A stretch of 9,809 bases of DNA, taken from the NCBI GenBank assembly GCA_030426005.1, contig JAUHZM010000097.1, positions 1-9,809 on the forward strand, given 5' to 3'. The DNA comes from Gammaproteobacteria bacterium. GTDB taxonomy: Bacteria > Pseudomonadota > Gammaproteobacteria > Arenicellales > Arenicellaceae. A program made the translations under genes and the position numbers. Below the pieces are notes generated by a model that did not search any database, was not told the origin of the DNA, and was given only the letters and a program-made list of their open reading frames with translations. Below, piece by piece: positions 1-6,285 of the stretch (positions within the stretch are counted from its first letter, which is position 1; every line of letters starts with the position of its first letter).

Positions 1-85
1 CGCGTTGCGCAAAGGATTGAAAGTTGCAAAGAAACGCCCATAAACCGTGTATTCTAACGCGAAAATTTATGAATAACACCATTCC

Positions 86-98
86 TAACGATACGTTA
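86..98. promoter_or_regulatory. Interrupted palindrome TAACG-ATA-CGTTA, possible operator
   Basis: Two perfect 5-bp arms (86-90 and 94-98) flank a 3-bp centre. The site lies between the putative leftward start at 39-41 and the trxB promoter candidate, a position suited to a dimeric regulator. Arms this short also arise by chance, so this is a weak call. Confidence 0.2.
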
Positions 99-138
99 TG
101 TAATCAATTTAGCATCAGACGTTGATTTGTTTTACTGA

Positions 139-168
139 CTGTCAAAGCGAGGTCAAATTCATTAAAAT
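139..168 (+). promoter_or_regulatory. Candidate sigma70 promoter of trxB
   Basis: A -35-like CTGTCA (139-144, four of six consensus bases) and a -10-like TAAAAT (163-168, five of six) are separated by 18 bp. This would start transcription near 175 and give a leader of roughly 45 bases. A second TAAAAT at 176-181 is an alternative -10 with a poorer -35. Both were read by eye. Confidence 0.35.
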
Positions 169-205
169 CGTGCGCTAAAATTTACTCGTTTCACCATTCT
201 CAATT

Positions 206-211
206 ACGGAG
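206..211 (+). promoter_or_regulatory. Ribosome binding site of trxB
   Basis: ACGGAG lies nine bases before the ATG at 221. This supports that start codon. Confidence 0.6.
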
Positions 212-220
212 TTTCCCCAC

Positions 221-1183
221 ATGTCTGATGTCAAACACTGCAAGGTTCTGATTCTTGGTTCCGGACCGGCCGGCTACAGTGCGGCAGTCTATGCTGCCAG
301 AGCCAACCTGAACCCAGTATTAATCACTGGCATGCAACAAGGTGGGCAACTGACAACCACTACCGAAGTCGACAACTGGCCAGGTGATGATCAGGGCGTG
401 GATGGCAATGAGTTAATGGCGCGTATGTTGCGTCACGCCGAGCGCTTCGAGACTGAAATCGTGTTTGACCACATTCACACCGTAGACTTCAGCAAGAAAC
501 CTTTTACGTTGACTGGCGATACCGGCACGTTTACTTGCGATGCACTGATTGTTGCCACCGGAGCATCTGCCAAATACCTTGGCCTGCCATCGGAAGAAGC
601 GTTTATGGGCAAAGGGGTCTCTGCATGCGCCACCTGCGACGGCTTTTTCTATCGCGGCAAACCCGTAGTGGTGGTCGGCGGCGGAAACACCGCAGTTGAA
701 GAGGCGTTATATTTATCAAACATCGCTTCGGAAGTGACCGTCATCCACCGTCGCGACGAATTCCGCGCTGAGGCGATTCTGGTTGACCACATCCACGACA
801 AAGTCAAAAACGGCAACATCAATGTCGAATGGGACCATACTCTGGACGAAGTTCTGGGCGACGACATGGGCATGACAGGCGTGCGGATTAAAAGCACCAA
901 AGACGGCAGCACCAAAGAGATCAAAGCCGATGGCGCTTTCATCGCGATTGGCCATAGCCCCAACACCAGCATTTTCGAAGGTCAGCTAGAGATGCAAGGC
1001 GGCTACATTAAAGTTAAGAGCGGCAGCGAAGGTAATGCCACGGCTACTAGTGTGCCGGGCGTTTTCGCTTGCGGCGATGTCATGGACCATGTTTATCGTC
1101 AGGCCATTACCTCGGCGGGGTCGGGCTGTATGGCGGCCTTAGATGCTGATAAATACCTGAAACAACTGGAGCAGGAAAGCTAA
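221..1183 (+). CDS. trxB: Thioredoxin reductase (NADPH)
   Basis: This cytoplasmic flavoenzyme transfers electrons from NADPH through FAD and a redox-active disulfide to thioredoxin. It supports ribonucleotide reduction and oxidative defence. At 320 residues it has the normal length of the low-molecular-weight bacterial form. Visible motifs: the FAD-binding dinucleotide fold GSGPAG (13-18), ATG (112-114), the active-site CATC with Cys136 and Cys139, the NADPH-binding GGGNTA (153-158), HRRDEFRA (176-183) with the arginines that contact the NADP phosphate, and the C-terminal FAD motif around GD (285-286). The start at 221 follows a good ribosome binding site, and the N-terminus MSDVKHCKVLILGSG is typical. 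The Smr gene follows 22 bases downstream on the same strand and may be cotranscribed. Nothing is broken or missing. The identification is secure. Confidence 0.97.
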   Translation: MSDVKHCKVLILGSGPAGYSAAVYAARANLNPVLITGMQQGGQLTTTTEVDNWPGDDQGVDGNELMARMLRHAERFETEIVFDHIHTVDFSKKPFTLTGDTGTFTCDALIVATGASAKYLGLPSEEAFMGKGVSACATCDGFFYRGKPVVVVGGGNTAVEEALYLSNIASEVTVIHRRDEFRAEAILVDHIHDKVKNGNINVEWDHTLDEVLGDDMGMTGVRIKSTKDGSTKEIKADGAFIAIGHSPNTSIFEGQLEMQGGYIKVKSGSEGNATATSVPGVFACGDVMDHVYRQAITSAGSGCMAALDADKYLKQLEQES

Positions 1184-1205
1184 ACGCTGACTTCAGTCAA
1201 CGAGT

Positions 1206-1751
1206 ATGGCGGGCGATCACTCAGACAGAATGCATCGGCTTTTAGGGCATGGCGTCAAACCCCTGAAGCAAGACCGTGTTCGCCCGTATCGTAAACCTCT
1301 GGACCCAACCCCAACGCAGCGCTTGCTGGATGACCAGCGCGTGATGGCTGAGTTACTCGAAGAGTCAGATGAAAGCGCAAGCTATGAAAGTGGCGATGAA
1401 CTCAAATTTCTGCGCTCCGGTTACTCGTCACGCCTACTGAAAAAGCTGCGGCGCGGCGACTATGCCATTCAAGACGAACTCGACTTACACGGATTAATTG
1501 TCAGCGAAGCCAAGCGCGAGACGCATGCCTTTATCAATGAATGCGCGCTGGATAAAGTCAGCGCTGTTCGAATCGTGCATGGCAAAGGCCGCAACTCAGC
1601 GGGCCGCATGCCGGTGCTAAAAAACATGCTCATCGGCTGGTTGAGTAAAAACCAGCATGTGGTCGCCGTGGTCTCAACACCGGCCAACGACGGCGGCACC
1701 GGTGCCGTCTACGTATTATTGGGTGCGGCACGCCGCTCAGCGACTCGCTGA
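1206..1751 (+). CDS. Smr-domain protein (SmrA-like)
   Basis: This is a small cytoplasmic protein of 181 residues. The N-terminal half is a charged linker (about 1-85) containing VKPLKQDRVRPYR, which is typical of proteobacterial SmrA-like proteins. It is followed by an Smr domain (about 88-175). Domain motifs seen: LDLHG (92-96), HGKG (125-128) and GGTGA (163-167) near the end. Smr domains are related to MutS2 C-termini and several members have nuclease or nicking activity. The LDLHG and HGKG residues linked to activity are intact, but the cellular role of SmrA-type proteins is poorly defined. The start ATG is 22 bases after trxB with only a weak GAG-containing ribosome site; Met9 is a possible alternative start. 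The family assignment is firm and the function is not. Confidence 0.9.
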   Translation: MAGDHSDRMHRLLGHGVKPLKQDRVRPYRKPLDPTPTQRLLDDQRVMAELLEESDESASYESGDELKFLRSGYSSRLLKKLRRGDYAIQDELDLHGLIVSEAKRETHAFINECALDKVSAVRIVHGKGRNSAGRMPVLKNMLIGWLSKNQHVVAVVSTPANDGGTGAVYVLLGAARRSATR

Positions 1752-1780
1752 ACTTGCCATCTCTGAAAATTAGCAAGTTC
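1750..1780. terminator. Hairpin between convergent genes, possible bidirectional terminator
   Basis: GAACTTGC (1750-1757) and GCAAGTTC (1773-1780) form a perfect 8-bp stem around a 15-base loop, exactly between the converging Smr and Rieske genes. There is no clear T-tract on either side, so it is not a textbook intrinsic terminator. Position is the main support. Confidence 0.35.
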
Positions 1781-1799
1781 GGATCCAGAAAGCGCTGAT

Positions 1800-2957
1800 T
1801 CAGGTGTCCGTCTGATTTAAATAGCTATCCACCGTATCACTGAAGACTTTAAGCATTAGTTCGTTTTTACCTAATACTAATTTCTTAATGGCACCGGCAT
1901 CGACGCCTTGTTGCAACTGCTCTGAAACCCAAAAGTCTTCACGCTCATAGGTAATCCCATCCAGAACCGCGACGGTTTTATCGAAGTGCGCTTTCTCCGC
2001 ATCGGTCGTCGGCATTTCGGGCACCAGCAACATATGCCGCCAAGTACTCGTGCCCGGCGTGTCGCCCGGCCACATGGCAATCACTGTGTATGAGGTTGGA
2101 TGCGCGATCATGCAAACATTCGGAAAAATAATGTTGGTCGGCGTGATGTACTCCGCCATGGTCTGCTCACTCAAGTCAGCTGAGCGCAGCTCATCAACGT
2201 TTTTACGTGGCACGAACGAGCGAATATGCGGCCAGAATGTTTCACTAAACGCCACGTTCTTAACAAAAAACTCGGCAATCGAATCACGGTGCAAGGTGGC
2301 AATATGATAAGACTCCAAGAAGGCATAGATCGGGAACTTCCAATTGGCATTTAGATCACGCGTCTTATCGAAATACACCGAATACGAGCCCAGATTAAGC
2401 GCCTCGAACTCCGGCCCAAGTCCATTCAAATACCGCTCAATAGGTGCTGGCTTAGTTTTACCTGGCTCCTGAATCAACCATAAGAAACCGTACGCCTCCT
2501 CCACATGACCACGCGGCAAACCAAGTTCAGATTTATCCAAACCAGGAAACAGATCTGACCTTGGCACGGCCAGCAAACTGCCATCCGAACCGTAGGTCCA
2601 CGCGTGATATGGGCAACTAAACCGTTTTTTACACCCAGACTCGCTGTGTTCCAGCTTGGTACCACGATGCTGACAGTAATTCATCAAGGCATGTACTACG
2701 CCAGATTTGTCGCGCGTAATCAGCCAAGAGCGTCCGTCGATCTCTCGCACAATATAGTCACCTGGATTCGCCACTTCGGAGCTGTGCGCAATCATTAGCG
2801 GCAACCGCCGAAACATGGCTTTTTCTTCGGTTAAGCGTGTTTCGCAGCGGTAATCACTGGCGTCTAAGGTCTGCACTGACTCCGATTCATCGCCGCGGCC
2901 TAGCTCCACCATGCCGAGTAGTTTATTAATTTGCTCACTGTAGAATTCCGCCTTCAT
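1800..2957 (-). CDS. Rieske [2Fe-2S] non-heme iron oxygenase, alpha-subunit type
   Basis: Rieske oxygenases hydroxylate, demethylate or N-oxidise small molecules using O2 and electrons delivered by a reductase. The 385 residues hold an N-terminal Rieske domain with Cys95-x-His97 and Cys115-x2-His118 (17 residues between the pairs), then a catalytic domain. The mononuclear iron ligands are probably His218 and His223 (motif ESYHIATLH) and Asp341 (in EREDFWVSEQLQQG). The position three residues before His218, which bridges electrons from the neighbouring subunit, is Glu215. Carnitine oxygenase CntA uses Glu there, whereas naphthalene dioxygenase uses Asp; the short length also fits CntA-like enzymes. 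An in-frame TAG two codons upstream rules out a longer start. AGGAG abuts the ATG with no spacer, so translation may start inefficiently or use GGGA further up. It is the last gene of the cluster and no reductase gene is in the window. The substrate is unknown. Confidence 0.88.
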   Translation of the reverse strand: MKAEFYSEQINKLLGMVELGRGDESESVQTLDASDYRCETRLTEEKAMFRRLPLMIAHSSEVANPGDYIVREIDGRSWLITRDKSGVVHALMNYCQHRGTKLEHSESGCKKRFSCPYHAWTYGSDGSLLAVPRSDLFPGLDKSELGLPRGHVEEAYGFLWLIQEPGKTKPAPIERYLNGLGPEFEALNLGSYSVYFDKTRDLNANWKFPIYAFLESYHIATLHRDSIAEFFVKNVAFSETFWPHIRSFVPRKNVDELRSADLSEQTMAEYITPTNIIFPNVCMIAHPTSYTVIAMWPGDTPGTSTWRHMLLVPEMPTTDAEKAHFDKTVAVLDGITYEREDFWVSEQLQQGVDAGAIKKLVLGKNELMLKVFSDTVDSYLNQTDT

Positions 2958-2979
2958 CTCCTATCCCGTTTTCGCTTAT

Positions 2980-2991
2980 GTCACCCGTGAC
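2980..2991. repeat. Interrupted palindrome GTCAC-CC-GTGAC in the gap before the Rieske gene
   Basis: Two perfect 5-bp arms flank two bases, 23 bases upstream of the Rieske start. The site could be an operator half-site pair or a small mRNA stem. It is short enough to arise by chance. The remaining sequence of the 98-base gap (2958-3055) shows no convincing promoter. Confidence 0.2.
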
Positions 2992-3055
2992 AATACCACA
3001 AAAATCTTCCGCGCAGCCGAGCTCCCAATGCCCCAGTTTGATTCTTCGATCGTAC

Positions 3056-3916
3056 TTACCGCTGCGCGGCAAAACGTACATGCTGGTGCGATCGCCGTCG
3101 AAACTGCTGGCGTCCGGAAAGCTCAAACACCTTTAAAGACGGCGATGACACCGGCTTAGCGGAAGCTATCGCGACGCTAAGCAAGCATTTCTGAGCAACA
3201 CGGCACTGAACAGCTTGAAGATGCGTATAGGTAAGTTTCCCGCGCGGGCTCGGCATAGTTATCAATGGCTGGCCCCCAGCTAGATAGCAGACCACTTCAG
3301 GCAAGGCGTAATGGAGCGTGGTATCACAGGCTTTTATAACCGACTCTTTGAGCGTCCAGAGCTCCAAAAAACATCTATATTGGTCTTTAGCCGCATGTTG
3401 ATTGAGCCAAGCTATTTCATCCGCCGCGAAGAAAGCCTCGGCTGCGCCAAACCAAGTTTCGCGTGGGACTTCCTGATCTGGCAGCAATTCTAAGTCAACG
3501 CCCGTGGCGGACTGCAGGCTAACGGCCAAAGCCACATACGGGTGGCTGTGGCTGATACTGAATCCAAAAGGCAGCTCGCCAGCACCAGCGAACTGCGGCT
3601 TACCGCGTTTACTGAGGCGTAACGACGACCCTGTCAGTGTTGTGAATGCGGCGCACTCGCCCAAGTATTGGTGCTCGAGATAGTGAGAAAGCACGACATG
3701 CCGCAACCACCGGCTGAGTAAAAAGCGATCTCGATCCCGTGCGAATCGGTACCCAGTGTAGCGCACTCGCTCGGCATCAGAGAACAATGCCTCAACCTCT
3801 GACGACAATGCCTGAGGCGCGAACTTTTCAGAATCAATCAACCAAATGTGAACATCGTTTTCTGCCTCCAGCCTCACGTTCGACCAGTCCGGCTCTGACG
3901 CCACGCTGTGTGTCAT
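3056..3916 (-). CDS. Sfp-type 4'-phosphopantetheinyl transferase
   Basis: The enzyme transfers the 4'-phosphopantetheine arm of coenzyme A to the conserved Ser of carrier domains, turning apo-NRPS into the active holo form. The family signature is complete: GVDLE (Mg2+ and CoA site), then FFAADEIAWL, then LWTLKESVIKA with the catalytic acidic and lysine residues. Here the expected client is the thiolation domain encoded upstream in the same operon. The start ATG is only 4 bases after the stop of the hydratase gene, so translation is probably coupled. The last 22 residues or so are arginine-rich and unlike usual Sfp C-termini; an overlapping frame looks more protein-like (see findings). At 286 residues it is slightly long for the family. 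Function is secure from the core motifs. The true C-terminus is less certain. Confidence 0.92.
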   Translation of the reverse strand: MTHSVASEPDWSNVRLEAENDVHIWLIDSEKFAPQALSSEVEALFSDAERVRYTGYRFARDRDRFLLSRWLRHVVLSHYLEHQYLGECAAFTTLTGSSLRLSKRGKPQFAGAGELPFGFSISHSHPYVALAVSLQSATGVDLELLPDQEVPRETWFGAAEAFFAADEIAWLNQHAAKDQYRCFLELWTLKESVIKACDTTLHYALPEVVCYLAGGQPLITMPSPRGKLTYTHLQAVQCRVAQKCLLSVAIASAKPVSSPSLKVFELSGRQQFRRRSHQHVRFAAQR

Positions 3917-3920
3917 AGGA

Positions 3921-4547
3921 CTAAAAGTAGACCCGAATCATTACCTCGGATTCACACAGCACACTGCGCTTAACCGCATCACTGCGGGCAATGATCTCAA
4001 AGCGCAAATCAACACGACGACCTTGTCGCTCACAGGCTAACAACGTGGTCTTGGCACGCACGCGCGTGCCACACTTAGCGGGGTTGAGGAAGTTCACATT
4101 GTCCAAGCCGCAATTGACGACAAACTTTGCATCAGGATAATGCTTTTCACCGATCGCGCGCACACCTGCCAACTCCGGTAACATTGCCAACAGCAAAAAT
4201 CCATGCGCCACTGTGGTGCGATAGGGCGATTCGGTTCGACATCGCTCAGGGTCCGTATGAATCCACTGTTCATCACCGGTTAAACGCGCAAAATCGTCAA
4301 TATGTTGCTGTGTGAGTGTCAACCAATCGCCTTCCATCAATGTGTGACCAAGACGGGACTGCATATCGGCTGCCAGCTGAGCCGCTCGAACCACGCGAGT
4401 GCCTACCAGTCCATCATCGGTATAAGCCAAACGATCACGCCGCATGACGTGATTCGATGTCCACTTGGCGATTAAGTTGTCAAACTCCAAATCGCTAAAT
4501 GCGGGTAAGTTTCGACTCTTTTCCTTGAGATAGCTTAATACATTCAT
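3921..4547 (-). CDS. MaoC/NodN-type hot-dog hydratase or dehydratase
   Basis: This single hot-dog domain protein of 208 residues has an N-terminal extension of about 70 residues. The (R)-hydratase signature is clear: FARLTGDEQWIHTDPERC (87-104), with Asp92 and His97 five residues apart, matching the catalytic Asp/His pair of PhaJ-type enoyl-CoA hydratases, then AHGFLLLAML (114-123). The sequence is closest in style to NodN-like MaoC proteins. Such enzymes add or remove water across an alpha,beta double bond of a thioester. The only thioester-forming enzyme visible here is the NRPS, so it may process a carrier-bound or CoA-bound acyl building block, but this is inference. It lies between the exporter (43-base gap) and the phosphopantetheinyl transferase (4-base gap). 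The ATG at 4547 has a weak ribosome site. Domain and active site are clear; the reaction in this pathway is unknown. Confidence 0.85.
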   Translation of the reverse strand: MNVLSYLKEKSRNLPAFSDLEFDNLIAKWTSNHVMRRDRLAYTDDGLVGTRVVRAAQLAADMQSRLGHTLMEGDWLTLTQQHIDDFARLTGDEQWIHTDPERCRTESPYRTTVAHGFLLLAMLPELAGVRAIGEKHYPDAKFVVNCGLDNVNFLNPAKCGTRVRAKTTLLACERQGRRVDLRFEIIARSDAVKRSVLCESEVMIRVYF

Positions 4548-4554
4548 TTTTTCG

Positions 4555-4566
4555 ACTCAGTTGAGT
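4555..4566. repeat. Interrupted palindrome ACTCA-GT-TGAGT between exporter and hydratase genes
   Basis: Two 5-bp arms flank two bases in the 43-base gap just before the hydratase start. On the transcribed strand an imperfect stem (GTTTGG with CCGAAAC, one bulged G) lies next to it. There is no T-tract, so read-through is expected. It could affect mRNA processing or ribosome access, or be chance. Confidence 0.2.
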
Positions 4567-4590
4567 GTTTCGGTCCGGCCAAACGTTTTG

Positions 4591-6285
4591 TTACGCAGAC
4601 CGCTTAAGATCGTGGGAATCCTGCTGAAAGTCAAGTCCCAGCCGTTGTTCTGGACGTACCTCAGTTACCTTTCCAAGATCAAATTTAAACAAACGATCAC
4701 AATGCTCAAAATAAGCATCATCATGCGTTATGGCAACGACCAATCTATTTTCGTCACGCAGGCGCGGCAACAGGTCTCGGTAAAACTGCCGACGAAAAAA
4801 TGGATCTTGATCTGCTGCCCACTCGTCGAACAAGCACACCGGGGCAGCCTCGAGTTGCGATTGTATTAGCGCCAAGCGCTTACGCTGCCCTTGGGATAAA
4901 TTTGTTGTGGAAAAGCGTCCATCCGTCACATCGACTTTGTGCGCCATTTGCATCTGTTGCAACATGGCATTGATTTCTGCTTGGTCACGGTAAAGCTGAC
5001 CGTCTTGGTCGAGAATATCAGGGAATAGATAGAAATCTGAGAAAATGGTAGTGAACAGATTGCGATATGCCTGCCACTGCAACGGCGACACAAGCGGCTC
5101 ATCATCCACCAAGATGGTGCCTTCTGAAGGCGCATACAGACCGCATAATAGTTTTGCGAAGGTGGATTTTCCACTGCCGTTTCCACCACAAATAAAATAC
5201 GTTTGCCCTCGTTCCAGCACCAAATTGACTGGGCCTATTGAGAATGTAGACTCGGTATCTTGCTGCGGGTAAGTGAAGCACACATCGCGGAACTCGATTC
5301 GCGACCATGACTCAAACGCCCCCGATTCGGGCGCTGCCAGACGCGATGATTCATCACCTGTTAAAGCCGCCTCGAAACTGACCACGCGATCATACCCCAC
5401 TTTGGCATCCACGAGACTACTAAACGAGTCAATGATAAAGCTTAACGGACCAACCATGTAAATAAAAACCAACATTGCGCCGACCAACACCTCGGTTGTC
5501 ACGCTAGGAAAAAACGCGCTGGCACCAAACAACATGCCGACCATGGCACAAAATACAAATGCATTACTGATGTTGGTAATTAGCGCGAAGTTAACCTGAC
5601 TTTTTACCGTATTGCATCGTGCCGCCTCCGCGGTCGGAGCAAAAAGATTCGAATAGAAAAACTGTTTTCGACGGTGGTTTAGGTTTAGCTCCTTGCTGCC
5701 CTCGACCAACATTTGATATTGCTCAAATAGGTCATCATCATTCGCCCGCAGATGCTTAAGAATTCGAGTCGCGCGCGACAACAACAATGACACGGTAACC
5801 ACAGCCAGGGCAATAACGGCGACCACAAAAAGCAAGATCGGTACCGAGAGATACCCTATGTAACTCAGCGCGATCAACGCAGAGGCGAGGCTATACGTAT
5901 ATTCCGGTATCACCGAGATCCCTTTATTGATTCGTGCTGTATCACTGGTCAGCGCCGCATAGGTGCGGTGCCCACCAAGACGCTCGGTCTGAAGGTAAGA
6001 CGCACGCAGTAGTCGCTCCACCATCATCGTGCGAGTTTTGGCAACAATGCTCGCGCTGAGTTTTGCAAGCAAATATTGCGAGAATACGCTGAACAACACC
6101 ATCACGACGATTAGTCCAAGAAACAAAGGCAACGCACTGGCAGTGCTTCCCATGTGTTCGGTCACACTGCGTAGCTCCTTGTTGAGTAGCGCGAGAATCA
6201 GGATACCAATCCCCGCGCTGACAATACTCAACAGCGATGCTAACAGCAGCATTCCGCCATGTTGTTTTAAAATATAGCGGATCAT
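4591..6285 (-). CDS. Cyclic-peptide-type ABC exporter (SyrD/PvdE-like, fused TMD-NBD)
   Basis: This is an inner-membrane half-transporter of 564 residues that should work as a homodimer to export a peptide. The N-terminal part carries about six hydrophobic segments (near 10-35, 52-72, 130-145, 148-170, 235-258 and 262-285). The C-terminal nucleotide-binding domain has Walker A GGNGSGKST (367-375), Q-loop region TTIFSDFYLF, signature LSQGQ (463-467), Walker B VCLFDEW with Asp487 and Glu488, and the switch His521 in ITHDD. The FSDFYLF and DEWAADQDP wording and the gene order beside an NRPS match the cyclic peptide transporter family, which includes the syringomycin exporter SyrD and the pyoverdine exporter PvdE. 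The start codon overlaps the stop of the preceding oxygenase gene in an ATGA, which implies translational coupling. All ATPase motifs are intact. The cargo is presumed to be the NRPS product or a precursor. Confidence 0.92.
   Translation of the reverse strand: MIRYILKQHGGMLLLASLLSIVSAGIGILILALLNKELRSVTEHMGSTASALPLFLGLIVVMVLFSVFSQYLLAKLSASIVAKTRTMMVERLLRASYLQTERLGGHRTYAALTSDTARINKGISVIPEYTYSLASALIALSYIGYLSVPILLFVVAVIALAVVTVSLLLSRATRILKHLRANDDDLFEQYQMLVEGSKELNLNHRRKQFFYSNLFAPTAEAARCNTVKSQVNFALITNISNAFVFCAMVGMLFGASAFFPSVTTEVLVGAMLVFIYMVGPLSFIIDSFSSLVDAKVGYDRVVSFEAALTGDESSRLAAPESGAFESWSRIEFRDVCFTYPQQDTESTFSIGPVNLVLERGQTYFICGGNGSGKSTFAKLLCGLYAPSEGTILVDDEPLVSPLQWQAYRNLFTTIFSDFYLFPDILDQDGQLYRDQAEINAMLQQMQMAHKVDVTDGRFSTTNLSQGQRKRLALIQSQLEAAPVCLFDEWAADQDPFFRRQFYRDLLPRLRDENRLVVAITHDDAYFEHCDRLFKFDLGKVTEVRPEQRLGLDFQQDSHDLKRSA

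Larger units (their letters stand above)
1..220. promoter_or_regulatory. AT-rich intergenic region upstream of trxB, possibly divergent
   Basis: No complete gene lies here. On the plus strand it is the leader of trxB. On the minus strand an ATG at 39-41 opens a frame (reading MGVSLQLS...) that stays open to the left edge, only 13 codons. It is preceded by a -10-like TAGAAT (minus strand, about 51-56), so a divergent gene leaving the window is possible but unproven. A 13-bp interrupted palindrome TAACG-ATA-CGTTA sits at 86-98. A wider inverted repeat AATCAA/TTGATT lies at 102-107 and 122-127. GTCAAA is repeated directly at 141-146 and 152-157, 11 bp (one helical turn) apart. These could be operator half-sites, but no regulator can be named. 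Confidence 0.4.

Noticed and set aside
649..972. 107-codon minus-strand open frame inside trxB
   Set aside because: Antisense shadow of a strongly conserved gene; no recognisable motif and no ribosome site.
1188..1199. TGACT/AGTCA repeat between trxB and the Smr gene as a terminator
   Set aside because: The stem is only four to five pairs with a tiny loop and no T-tract, and the 22-base gap suggests cotranscription.
1737..1751. TCAGCGA-C-TCGCTGA palindrome at the end of the Smr gene as a terminator
   Set aside because: It lies inside the last codons, would leave a 3-base loop and is not followed by a T-tract; the hairpin at 1750-1780 is the better candidate.
4561..4869. 102-codon plus-strand frame opposite the exporter 3' end
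   Set aside because: Antisense to the conserved ABC signature and Walker B coding region; no supporting motif or promoter.
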